The notes under the pieces are model-generated. The model was given only the letters and a program-made list of their open reading frames with translations, did no database searches and was not told where the DNA came from. Both the position numbers and the translations under genes were made by a program. From assembly GCF_026212465.1 (NCBI RefSeq), contig NC_080059.1, forward strand, positions 15,056,135 through 15,120,134: a stretch of DNA of 64,000 nt, read 5' to 3'. The DNA comes from Amaranthus tricolor (lineage: Eukaryota > Streptophyta > Magnoliopsida > Caryophyllales > Amaranthaceae). Numbering within the stretch: the first letter of the stretch is position 1; each line of letters begins with the position of its first letter. This document shows positions 22,653 to 32,705 of the stretch, piece after piece.

Positions 22653-23340
22653 TATGCATTTAAAGTTATTCACAAATGAAGGACAATTGTTTCATGATCC
22701 TACATTGTACAGAAAACTCATTGGCAAACTCAACTTCCTGACACATACCTGACCAGATTTGTCATATACTATTCAAACTCTTAGTCAATTCATGCAATCC
22801 CTAAGCGTGCCACATTAGGATGCATTGAAACACACCCTCAACTACATATATCCTACACTTGGACAGGGCATCATATTGCAGGGGAATACTAAGCTTAGTT
22901 TACAAGCTTTTACTTACTCAGACTAGGCAGCCTGCCCTAACACATGAAGATCAGTTACTGGATATGTTATCATCTTAGGAAATTCCCCAATCAGTTGGAA
23001 ATCAAAGAAACAACAAAACGTTTCTAAATCATGTTCGGAGGCTGAATATAGAGCTATTGCTAATGCAACCTCTGAAGTTGTTGGATTATTCAGTTGTTAA
23101 AAGATCTTGGACTGACCAAGCTAGAGCCTGTTACTATCCATTGTGATAACCAATCAGCTATACACATTGCCAAGAAACCTATCCTACATCATCGCACAAC
23201 GCGTATCGAAGTGAATTACCACTTCACAAGAGAAAAGATTGTTAAGAGACTGCTGAAGAATCAATTGACTGACATTATAAAATACTTCCCTCATCACAAT
23301 TTAAGGTTTTGCTTGGCAATCAAGGAGCTTCTTATAACAC
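22653..23340 (+). pseudogene. Copia RT C-terminus and RNase H
   Basis: Resumes after the hAT with GQLFHDPTLYRKLIGKLNFLT, YTIQTLSQFMQ and WKSKKQQ, then the RNase H motifs [28 protein letters not shown] and EVNYHFTREKIV. Stops at several places (e.g. ~22750, 22925) and one frame change near 23080. The end lies just before the polypurine tract. Confidence 0.88.
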
Positions 23341-23345
23341 CTCAT

Positions 23346-23627
23346 AGTTTGAGGGAGGTGTTGCTAGTAGTTTCTATCTTATGTGCAAGTGTGCAGTGGT
23401 GAGCAGCTGTTGAAGGTGTGTACAGATAATGTGTTGTCAACAGCATAAGCAAACAACTTAGACAGTAGCTAAAAGGAATACAGCCAGCAGCAGCCCATCT
23501 TACATCTGTTGTCTTTTGTTTTAACACGTGTTATAATTCTAGTTGTAATAGTTAGTCTTAGGTTTGAAACTCTGTGTTTGTTTTTAAATGGTCAGCTATC
23601 TATTTGTAAAGGCTATATATATGTAGT
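23346..23627 (+). repeat. Copia 3' LTR, partial
   Basis: Begins TGTTGCTAGTAG right after TTTGAGGGAGG. Compared with the inverse LTR at 8192-8600 it lacks the first ~31 bp after TGTTG and an internal ~30 bp near 23565, and it breaks off after GGCTATATATATGTAG, losing the U5 end. Confidence 0.82.
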
Positions 23628-24537
23628 CTCAGAAGGAAGCTAGTAGAGGAAGAATCTTCCTCTTGAAATTGCGTATCAACACTTGTGAAGCACTTTGAAA
23701 ACATAAGGATATACGAACTGCGAAAAACTCTAGAGCAAAGATCTTCTTAAAATATGAGCAGCACAAATTCAAATTCTCATAGATCTACTAATAATAACCA
23801 AAAGCGACAAAAATAAAATAAAATAAATTAAAAAATCAAAAAATCAAAAAAATAAAAACTACAATATCCAAAAAGCCAAAAAAATGTTTCCAGAATGTTC
23901 GGAACTAATACTTGAAAATATCAAAGAAAAAAAATAAAATCTACCCTGGTTAATCGTAACAAAGATGAAAAAAAAGAATAAAACCTAAGTAACAAAAGAA
24001 AATAATTCCTATTTTACGTAATATAGAAATATATCCCCTCAATACGGTCTATGTAGAATAACATTTAATTTTTTATTTTTTAGATAGCAAATTGCTAACT
24101 TAAATGACGGTTTGCATATAAAAGAAAACCACTATCTGAGATAGCGATTTGATTGTATAAATTAGTAAACATAAAAATTGAAAATTTTAAGCAAAATGAG
24201 CTTAGTAGGTCTTGAACCAACATTCGGTTGTCAAAGGAGCACATAATCAAGAGCCTTCCTACTAACTGCACTCTAAACTTTTAATGATAGTATTTTCTAC
24301 CTATTGTACAAGTTTACAATTTTGGCCTATAGCGTCTAAAAGAGCCCAGAATTTTGTTTTTCATTAAAAAATTTTAAATTAGGAAAGCCGCCATTTTAGA
24401 TGGTGCTTTACTTTGATATATTTTTTTCTCAAATTTTTGAATAAAAACGCTATTTCAGATCGCGGTTTGCCAAAAAAAATAAAGTCAAACCATCATTTTA
24501 AATAGCGATTTTATCAAAAGAATAAATAAAAAAATAT
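23628..24537. other. AT-rich spacer with weak repeat-like segments
   Basis: No gene seen. 24075-24515 has several AACCG/GCTATCT-type words in both orientations around a tract (24195-24265) that looks vaguely tRNA-derived. I cannot classify it. Confidence 0.4.
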
Positions 24538-25075
24538 GGAAAATTCCACGTGGTAACCTGAGGTTTTGGGTTTTTCACATGGTAATGAAAACTTTTTAAA
24601 AATCTATGTGGTAACCTTCAGGTTTACCCAATTGTTCTATCGTAACCTTTTTATAAATAAAACGTTAGGAAACGTTAATTTCGAAGTTTTAAGGCTGATG
24701 TACGTCTATTTATGTGACTCACCATTTCAAATTCCATCAGTTTCAATCTTTTTTCCCAAAATATAAACCCTAACTCTACCATCTTTCATCTAAATCACAA
24801 TTTTCTCCCAATTCAAATGTAGTACTTGAAATGGTGAATTTTTAGGGTTTATGTTCTGGGCGAAAAGGTCGAAACTGATGGAATTTTAAATTGTGTGTCA
24901 CTCAAATAAGCGTACAACAACCTTAATGCTTCGAAATTAAAATTTATTAACGTTTTATGTGTAAAATGGTCACGGTGGAACAATTTGGTAAACCCTAGGG
25001 TTACGCGTGAATTTTTTAAAAGTTTTGGTTACCACATGAAAACCCAAAATCTCAGGGTTACCACATGGAATCTCC
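24538..25075. mobile_element. Long foldback MITE (538 bp)
   Basis: The left arm GGAAAATTCCACGTGGTAACC and the right arm GGTTACCACATGGAATCTCC are near-complementary, and complementarity runs inward over most of the element (AGGTTTTGGGTTTTTCACATGG versus its inverse at ~25035-25055; GTTTCAATC versus GGTCGAAAC near the centre). No ORF. Unrelated in sequence to the foldback at 12683. Confidence 0.8.
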
Positions 25076-25245
25076 TAAAAATTATTTTTTGTACCGTTCT
25101 GCGTGGATCATATCATGGGAAATAAATTTTCTATTAATGTAGGGTGAGAAATATGTTTTCGAAAAACATTATTGAGGGCAAAGATTCCAAAAAAGCAACA
25201 ATATGTATTTTAATCAAAAAATTGATAAAACAATGATGATTTCAA

Positions 25246-25600
25246 CTCCCTCCGTTTCTTAATAAAGTTCTCATTTTCCATTTTAGTGTGTTTCATTTAT
25301 TGTTCTCATAAATAATCGTTCTATTTATATCATAAATTTTGGACCAAATCAACCTTGTTTAAAAATAACTTTGTTTATCCTTATTTTAATATTTTAATAA
25401 TGCTTATGGTATCTAATATATTCCACTAACTTTATTTTAACATTTTTATATTTCTAATACTAACTTTATAAAAATATTTTCTATTAATTGTGGTCCCAAT
25501 ATTTATTCCACTAACTTTTTTTAAATACTTTTTGATGTTTATGGTCCCCACTTTTTCTCTATACCCACTATGATATTATTTTCTTAATTTCCGTAAACAA
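25246..25600. mobile_element. MITE-like repeat (CTCCCTCCGTTTC end)
   Basis: Starts CTCCCTCCGTTTCTTAATAAAG and shares its body (TTCCACTAACTTTATTTTAAC, GGTCCCCACTTTTTCT) with 13409-13770 and 56166-56590. Stowaway-like by its start; the right terminus is not certain. Confidence 0.6.
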
Positions 25601-25631
25601 AATTTATGAGCTACCTGGAGGTTTTATTTGA

Positions 25632-25760
25632 CAGCATGCATTTCTCCTACCCTCTCCCTCAAGTGGGTAAGGTAATGATTTATTTGCTACCTCTCCCCCT
25701 TAATCATGAGTTTGTGCGAGATGTTGGGCTGATGACCATGACCATGACCATGACTATTCT
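25632..25760 (+). repeat. SINE-like 3' fragment
   Basis: GACAGCATGCATTTCTCC, TCAAGTGGGTAAGG and GTTTGTGCGAGATGTTGGGC. It resembles 32706-32830 and the SINE-like element at 57200-57400, which also has the tRNA B-box region lacking here. Confidence 0.5.
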
Positions 25761-25799
25761 TATGGGAATTTCATTGAGAAACAGAGAGAATATATGAAA

Positions 25800-27095
25800 A
25801 AGAAATAAGAATAAAACAAAGAAAAAAATCAACGAATAAATTAATTTTAATCGAAAAAACAAAACAACAATTAAAAATCAAGAGATTAACTTTAAAGGGT
25901 AGAAAGACTAAATATCAAAGGTGAAGATGAAGAGATTGAAAGAGGAATGAGGAAGAAAGGGGTTGTAACGTTAGGGTTTTAGCTGAGATCTGTATTTTGT
26001 TCTCCCTTTTTCTCTCATGAAGGGAATAAGTGAGAAGTCAGGAATTAGGAGAAGAAATGAAGTAGGGAAGAAGGGGCGCTAGGGTTAGGGACCTAGGATC
26101 ATGACTTTAACGTGACTTTGGTGCTTTGGGCTTATTTTATTCACCAAATGAGCCTATATTGGTTCATTAATTCGATTTTTGGTTTTTGAATTTCCAAACC
26201 TAAATTATTAGTTTTGAAACTTTTCAAATCTAGACCGAATCTAAATTTGAAAATCTCTAAACAATATTTATTATTTAGTTTGGTCTGGTTTGATTTGCAA
26301 TTCTTATTCGAATAACTTCCACCTCTATGTATCACTAGAGAGTCATATTCTTTTGCTCGACTCTCATTAATAGGCATTCACAAAAACTTGTATGCGGCCT
26401 CCTCATGCGTCCGACCAAAAAAGTTTTATACTTTCCAAATTTAAGCCTTAAAACACCTAAATCAAGACTTAAAAAGTCAAAACTAATTTAATTTTTATTT
26501 GGTAGCAATTTTAATCATTATAAAGAATTCGTTGTTACTTGTTGTTGTGTTATAGGAAACTCACTCAGAATCACCACTCGTAATCTTGTGAGCAATTTCT
26601 TCCCAAATTCAATTCATGGATTTGTTAAAATTTATTAGTAGTATAATACATGGATTTTTATTATGAGTCTAAATTAGATTTGTTATTTTGGATGTATGAG
26701 AATTAGGGTTGGATTATTTGGAGATGATTTGTATGTTTATGCCAATTCGTTGCTAATTGTTATTGTGTAATATGAGTTGTTATAGTTGTAGGCATGTAGT
26801 AAATGTTGATTAGTATACTTGTCACCACCATGCCAATCAAAAACAAACATTTAATTAATTTCTTAAAATATTATTTTTAAGATTTTTACAAAGACGGCAT
26901 GAAAAATTATTAAACATATTTGAATATCTAATAAGGAGAAAAATATTCAAGTTTATTAATTTCAATTTCAATGAATAGAAAAATTCAATTACAAGATATA
27001 AAAAAAAAATTTCTTCGTAAGTTTGCTAATAATAATGTTGTTTGTTTGTCCCGGTAATAAATCATTGTTCACAATTTGAGAGCAGCAAGTTCATA
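25800..27095. other. 3' flank of peroxidase A, no gene
   Basis: AT-rich non-coding DNA shared, with divergence, by all four peroxidase units (for example AATTAGGGTTGGATTATTTGG at ~26700). Confidence 0.7.
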
Positions 27096-27097
27096 GT

Positions 27098-28657
27098 TTA
27101 TGTATTGACAGCACCACATGTCTTCCTAACTTCACCTTGATTACCAGTAAGAACCCCAAGTTGAATCATCTTAGACATAGACACACTAAAATCTTGAGCA
27201 AAAGTTGATCTCTTAGTTTTAATTTGTTGGTAGATGTAGCTCTTAGTCGCACGATTAGTCAAAAGGGCTGCATCAGAATGGAATAGCCCTTTATTTTGGC
27301 TTACCATAACGTAGTAATTTTCATCAAAAACTCTTGGTGTAATCCTATCCAATGGAACAACTGATTGGGTGTCATTTGGATTTGGCGTGCATTTAGTCTT
27401 TAAGAATGCAGCATAACTAGGAGATAATGAAGGGTCTGTGTCTCCTCGTCCCGAGAAGTTGTATAGTCGGCTCTGAAAGACGAAGCAGTGACCTTGTCCA
27501 ATGGTGTGCGAACCTACACGACCGTAATGAAAATTTTATCATCGTTGACTTTCAAATATAATATGAATGTCGCATTATTGAAATTGAAATTTACCTAATA
27601 AGACTACCAAATCCTTTGTAGTTAGACCCAATGATGCAAAGTTTTGTTTAAGACTTGAGAAATTGAAAAATGGAGATGGTAAAAGAGTATCTGCATCTGA
27701 AGCCAATGAGATTTTTCCATCCTTTCTACCAAGAGGAACTTCCCAAAAAGGTCCATTTATCTGTAACATGTAATTAAATAACGATTGTTCATTAATAACG
27801 CATGTTGATTAAGACGACATATTCACATACCATCATGCATGAAATGCTTTATACCGTTCGGATGGCATCTCGAGAAGATAAAGCTAATATATCAGCACAA
27901 GAAACAACACCAGGACATTGTTTTTCTAGAGCAGATTTAATAGCATTAACGACTTCGTACCCCCTGAGTGTCACGTTGGGAAGAGCAGTCTTCTCCGTTC
28001 GGTTGTTGGACTCCGTTGGATCTATTAATACAGAACCATCACACCCCTACAAAAATTAAACCATTGTAAATTTAGAGTATGTCAAAAATGTGTTAAAGTA
28101 CATAAACCTAAAAGTGATATAAGAATATATTATATTATATAGTAAATTTGTTGTTTTCTTCTTGCTTTTAATGTTGTCTCTAAATTATGAAAACTACTGG
28201 AGAACACTTAAAATAACATAGGTACTTACACATGTATTAATTACAAATCTCAATTTATAGTATCCTTTAACTTTTAGATGAAGCCTTCAATTTGATCAAG
28301 CTATATTATTGTTATTATTATATAATTATATCAGACTAAATCTCTTAAATTAATTTTTAAAATACGAAATTCAATGCCACATTCAAATTCATAATCCGGA
28401 TTTATTACTCCAGATTTTATGGTCATATACTCATATACGCACCAATGTATTTCATCTTTATAAACGAGGGTTTTATCAAAAAGCAAAATATGGCAAACTA
28501 AAAAAGAAAAGTTTAGAAGCAATCATATTTATACGTGTGTTTAATCATTTACCTCGGCTATAGGAGCATAAATGAAAGACACTTAGTGTGATTTAAGTAA
28601 TATTAGAAGTAAAATATTATCTTAGTAAATAATGAAGAAAGTATTATATAGTAGAGG

Positions 28658-28706
<49 letters not shown>

Positions 28707-28922
28707 CATACATACCCTAACAAAACAGTCATGAAAGACCATTCTAAGCAAACCGGGAGCAAAGCCGGGAATATTCGAAATATATTGCTCAGTAATCCTT
28801 TTAGCAATGTCCTCGACACCAGGGCACGAGTACTTGTAATAATCTAAAGACAATTCTTGAGCGTTCACCATGGCAAGCAACAAAAAGAAGGAGAACAACT
28901 TTTGAAATATCTTAGTTGTCAT
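27098..28922 (-). CDS. Class III secretory peroxidase A (4 exons, 326 aa)
   Basis: Exons on minus: 28922-28716, 28046-27855, 27760-27595, 27513-27098 (207, 192, 166, 416 nt; total 981 nt including the stop). All introns are GT-AG, and the 192/166 nt exons are the classic peroxidase layout. Residues 1-21 are a signal peptide (likely cut before QELSL). [10 protein letters not shown] holds the distal Arg60 and His64, and SHTIGQGHC the proximal heme ligand His191. All eight conserved Cys are present (YSC, HDC, GCD, QC, SC, HC, KC, TC). It ends without a vacuolar extension, so it is probably apoplastic, oxidising phenolics with H2O2. Intron 1 (669 bp) carries an AAT microsatellite. Nearly identical to gene B. 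Confidence 0.95.
28659..28704. repeat. (AAT)n microsatellite in intron 1 of peroxidase A
   Basis: About 15 AAT units, 12 bp from the exon 1 donor. The same array occurs in gene B (36080-36125) and is reduced to three units in gene C. Confidence 0.95.
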
Positions 28923-28997
28923 TGTAAAAGTTATTGTAATTTGTGAGTAGAAATGTAATGTAATGAAGTGTTGTAATTTGTGAGTAGAATGTTTGTG

Positions 28998-29006
28998 CTT
29001 TTATAG
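28998..29006 (-). promoter_or_regulatory. TATA box of peroxidase A
   Basis: CTATAAAAG on minus, about 76-84 nt before the ATG. A near-duplicate TTGTAATTTGTGAGTAGAA word occurs twice between it and the ATG (28938-28990). Conserved in gene B. Confidence 0.65.
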
Positions 29007-29369
29007 TTGAAGTATGGGAATAGTCCGCATGAAAAGTTCTTCAAACAATGTAAGTATTATTTTAAATTGGCAAAGTCTGATAGATTATGAATCAATAATT
29101 AGTTTTGAAGGGATGATAGTCAACTCATGTGGGCTTGCTAGATGGTAATGACAATGAATTTTACTATAAGTAGAAAGTCAACGCTTTATGGTTTATTGTT
29201 GAATCATTCTTATTTGTGCGGAAATTCCATATACTCCTTCAATGTCAATGCAAATGGTATATGTAAGAAACTCATACTTGAATGTACTCACTTTCCATTC
29301 CTTCAATTTGTTACAATCATTTGTCATCTTATTTCATTTATTTTTTGTTATAATTTGTTATAATCACTT

Positions 29370-29990
29370 TCATTTTTCAAATTATTATTTAATAAATTAA
29401 TATATTTATTCCTTGTGAGAACAATTTTAAAGAATTAAGGGAGTATTAAATTATATATAGTCCACACTTTTCCGTGAATATTCCTTGCGAGAACAATTTT
29501 AAGGGATGAAGAGATTAGTAAATTAGATTAACTACCTGTATGACTATACGAAATTTCTTAATTCAACCATCACTATGTACTTTTTATCAATAAACAAAAA
29601 TGATTTGTTCATTATATTATTTATATATTTGCTAAAAAATATCAATGAAAATTATATTTTGATTTATATGAATGTTGCTTAAAAATTATGAAAAAAAATA
29701 TATATATTAAATTTTTAATCAAACATTTGTCGATTTAACCCTTTTGTAGCGATATTTGCTATTATGAACGATGCATTTAGTATATTAATTATAAAGACAA
29801 GCATTATATATGTCCCACACACAAATTGTATAAACTTGCATAACTTACTCCATATCACTATACTTTCTATATTTTATTTTTATACAATTTAATTTGTTAT
29901 TTTGATCATTTATATATTAAACTATTCGCATTTAAAAATTATAAAAAATTTTAAATTATAAAAGTATACGACTAGACGATTTAACATCTA
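29370..29990. repeat. AT-rich 5'-flank block of peroxidase A
   Basis: Non-coding block with TTCCTTGTGAGAACAATTTTAA and TATATGAATGTTGCTTAAAA. It recurs at 36790-37410 (near-identical), 40228-40745 and 56500-56850 (diverged), always upstream of a peroxidase gene or just beyond the CACTA. Confidence 0.8.
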
Positions 29991-30401
29991 TAAAATTATT
30001 TTCCACTAATTTTATTAAAATAATTTTTTTTAATAGTTGTAGTCGATATATTTTTTCCAATAACTATTTAAATATTTTTTAATGTTTCACTACAAGAAAA
30101 GTTATTTTTAGCAACAGAAAAAGTCGTTGCTAAAAACCTGATTTCGTTGCTAAAAATGATTTTTGCAACGAATTCCATTGTTGCGGGTACAGCCGTAGCT
30201 AAAGCTTTTTGCAACGACTATGGTGGTTGCAAAAGGTATCTATTTTTTGCAACGAGTTCTTTTGTAGCAGAAGAAGTATCGTTGCAATTCCTTACAACGA
30301 TTTTAGCAATTCATTTGCAAATTTCAACATTTGTAGCTCTAAATTAGAAAAGGAGAGAAAAGCACACACCTTGCCTCAAAACTGCTCCTAGTAGAGCTCA
30401 C

Positions 30402-31842
30402 CGCCGAGCACATGGAGCAAATTATCCAGGGCGGCAAATACATGTCATTTACTTTAATGCTGTAGCAGGTATCACTCTTTGAATTCTCGACTGACTCCCC
30501 AACTTTTGTAAACAGTCCTTTTGACTGCAAGGCCTCAACTTTTCTGATTTCCTTGCACCTCACCTACAAAACCAGATTTCTCATGGTTAAGTAATACACC
30601 AACCGGATAACTGAAATGATTTAGAGACACAGTTTGCAACAGACTAAGGGAATGTTTGGTAGCTGCTTTTGAAGGGTTGGAAATGAAATAATAAGAGAAT
30701 CCATTCCCTAATTTGTTTTTTTAATGTGTGGGTAATGTTTCGATTACTTTGCTTGCCATAAGTGATTCTGTAACAGATCAGCCCCGACCCGTTAAAACCG
30801 ATCAGTGAACACAAGATGTGAGCAATTCGAGTCTGCTCTTGACTCTCAAGGATTGTGCCTTGTTCTTATTATCCAAAAAACTAACTAAACATTACAAGGC
30901 TGGCTCTATATGTAGCTTAAGCCCTATAAAATAACTAAAAATAACAATATTCTAACTAACATACAAAGACTAATTAATAGTGAAATATGGATAATGCCCT
31001 TGGACACTTTGACCCAATTCATCACATATTCTTTTACATTGTTACAACAATGACATGGGAGGTAATAAATAAACAAGTGAACTCATCCTCATCTCCTATA
31101 TCACCATTACCACACCCTTACCCCTCTTTATACCAAACAATTAATAACAATACTACTTAACAATGCCATTACCCCTCTATAAGGATTCTCTTTACATTTC
31201 ATTTACACTTCTCATACCAAATAGCTCCTAAAAGGAATAATTATAACTTCACATTAATGACATTTGTTTCCATTTTCTTCACTTGTACGGATGCTACGAA
31301 TTTAGCAAACATTTTTTGGAACATAAACTGACTACTCACTTGCTGTGACAAACCTTATTGTTAAAATGAAGAGAAGAAACTAGTTCCAGTATTGCATTTA
31401 GAAAAACTGTCAATTTCAGCAAAAATATTAAACTAATTTGAATGAAAAACAGTGTCACATATATAACCTGAATACTAGAAGAGAGGACTTTCCTTGGTGC
31501 TACAACAAATTTTGCAACATTGATAAAAAAGATAAATTAGTGAAGTTACAAATAAAATGTAGTTCACCTGTGGGGAAGTAATTGCAGCATTAAGGAAAGG
31601 TATGGGAGCACACAGGACAGGTACATCCATACTGCTCAATGTAGTCAACAATGATCTGTAAAAGCAAGCTAACTAAAGTGACAAACTGGAAGAAACGTCA
31701 ACTTCTATCAAAACAGTTGCAACTTCATGTACCTGTAATTTAGCAGAAAATCGTATAGGCCATGAACACTATAATTACCATTGAAGGCTAACAAAGACTT
31801 TGGACTGTTATCCACATCAGGTGTCGAACTAAAACGTTTAGC
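30402..31842 (-). pseudogene. Captured host-gene exons in CACTA (possibly DONSON-like)
   Basis: Three exon-like stretches on minus with GT-AG borders and matching phases: 31842-31733 (110 nt), 31655-31568 (88 nt), 30563-30402 (162 nt, frame open to 30339). Joined in order they read through without a stop: SSTPDVDNSPKSLLAFNG..., MDVPVLCAPIPFLNAAITS..., SIKVNDMYLPPWIICSM. From memory this resembles the C-terminal part of the plant DONSON (downstream neighbor of SON) replication protein, which I cannot verify here. A fourth open piece at ~32011-31915 (KVFEDNVLVFENVDG) also follows an acceptor. No promoter is evident; probably a transduplicated fragment. A partner copy at 37823-39162 has lost most of the middle exon. 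Confidence 0.6.
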
Positions 31843-32224
31843 CTGCATTGGTTGATTGCAACAACAGATTGGAAAGTAAAAATCAGCAATATTTTAGGAA
31901 GAGCAGCAATACGATAAATTAAAAACTGGAAACATCTTCCCATCAACGTTTTCGAAGACTAAAACGTTATCTTCGAAGACCTTAATGATGACGAGGGGCC
32001 CGTGAAAGGCCCTAAATAAATAAAATCTCATTTGAGTTAAACACGACCGTAAACATAAACCCTAACAGTTTTTCCAATCAAATTACTCTCAAAATGCTCT
32101 AAATTGCATAAATTTCACAAAATCAATCACATAAATTTCACAAAGATTACCAGTTGTGGGTTTAATCTATAACCCAAAAATTGAAAGGATAAAAACAACC
32201 TAGAAATTCAAAGAACAAGAAAAA

Positions 32225-32475
32225 GAACAAGAAAAAGGTTAATCTATGTCATGAAATACAACCCAACATTTCAAAATCATGAAATACGCATACATAAATC
32301 TGATAATTAGAACAAAGCCGAAGAAAAACACGAATTCTAGTTCCTTCACTGCCAAGAGGGTTAAAATTCGCACAACCCAACATTTCAAACTGACGAAATA
32401 CACATACATTAATCTGATAATTACAACAAAGCTCAAGAAATTCAAAGATCAACCCGTAAATTGAAAGCAACAAGA
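32225..32475. repeat. Two-copy ~115-bp direct repeat in the CACTA
   Basis: ACAACCCAACATTTCAAA, then GAAATAC(G/A)CATACAT(A/T)AATCTGATAATTA, occurs at ~32258 and ~32373. The same pair is at ~39575-39790 in copy 2. Confidence 0.8.
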
Positions 32476-32705
32476 AATAAGAACAAGAAATTCAAAGAAA
32501 CAAAAAGGCAAGAAAAAAAAACCTGTCGTGGGTTATTTGAAAGGCGTATGTGCAGAAGGCGGTAGCACCGGTGTACTAAAGGCGGCTGGAACTCCGGCGT
32601 GCAGGCGGCAGAAGCTCCGGTGTATAGGCGGCAATCGCTAAGCTCCGATGTGCAGGAATAGGGTTTGTGAGGGAATCGGGTTTGTGAGGGAATAGGGTTT
32701 TCTGA

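Larger units (their letters stand above)
15406..23627 (+). mobile_element. Copia retrotransposon, decayed, with nested insertions
   Basis: Order: 5' LTR 15406-15815, primer-binding site TGGTATCAGAGC at 15816-15827 (initiator tRNA-Met type), gag start ~15960, gag knuckle ~17780-18210, protease/pre-integrase 18190-18612, broken integrase 18620-19240, RT 19630-20430 continuing after the hAT insertion at 22653, RNase H 22900-23330, polypurine tract ~23335-23345 and a partial 3' LTR 23346-23627. Many stops and frameshifts make it non-functional. It belongs to the same family as the fragment at 8192-9082 (LTR and RNase H match closely). Confidence 0.92.
25630..32704. repeat. Tandem unit 1: SINE-like piece, peroxidase A and cut CACTA
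   Basis: Homologous to unit 2 (32705-40021). The first ~1.5 kb is only loosely similar, with indels. From peroxidase exon 4 (about 27240) to the right edge the units differ by roughly a dozen substitutions that I could spot plus one 104-bp indel. The right edge cuts the CACTA element ~170 bp short of its terminus. Confidence 0.9.
30088..32704 (+). mobile_element. CACTA element with captured exons, 3' end missing (copy 1)
   Basis: Starts CACTACAAGAAAAG, followed by TTGC/GCAACGA-rich subterminal repeats (TCGTTGCTAAAAA and similar, 30110-30300). It matches 37509-40021 throughout but breaks at AGGGTTTTCTGA (32704), where tandem unit 2 begins; the inverted terminus is absent, so it cannot move. 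It has no transposase but carries exon-like host gene pieces on the minus strand. Confidence 0.9.

Noticed and set aside
24180..24270. tRNA gene or SINE head
   Set aside because: Some tRNA-like words, but no cloverleaf, no proper A and B boxes.
27802..28059. ORFs antisense to peroxidase exons (also 35223-35471 and 55083-55349)
   Set aside because: Shadows of exon 2 on the opposite strand; no own signals.
30147..30391. Small ORFs at the CACTA start (also 37568-37812)
   Set aside because: They translate the GCAACGA subterminal repeats.
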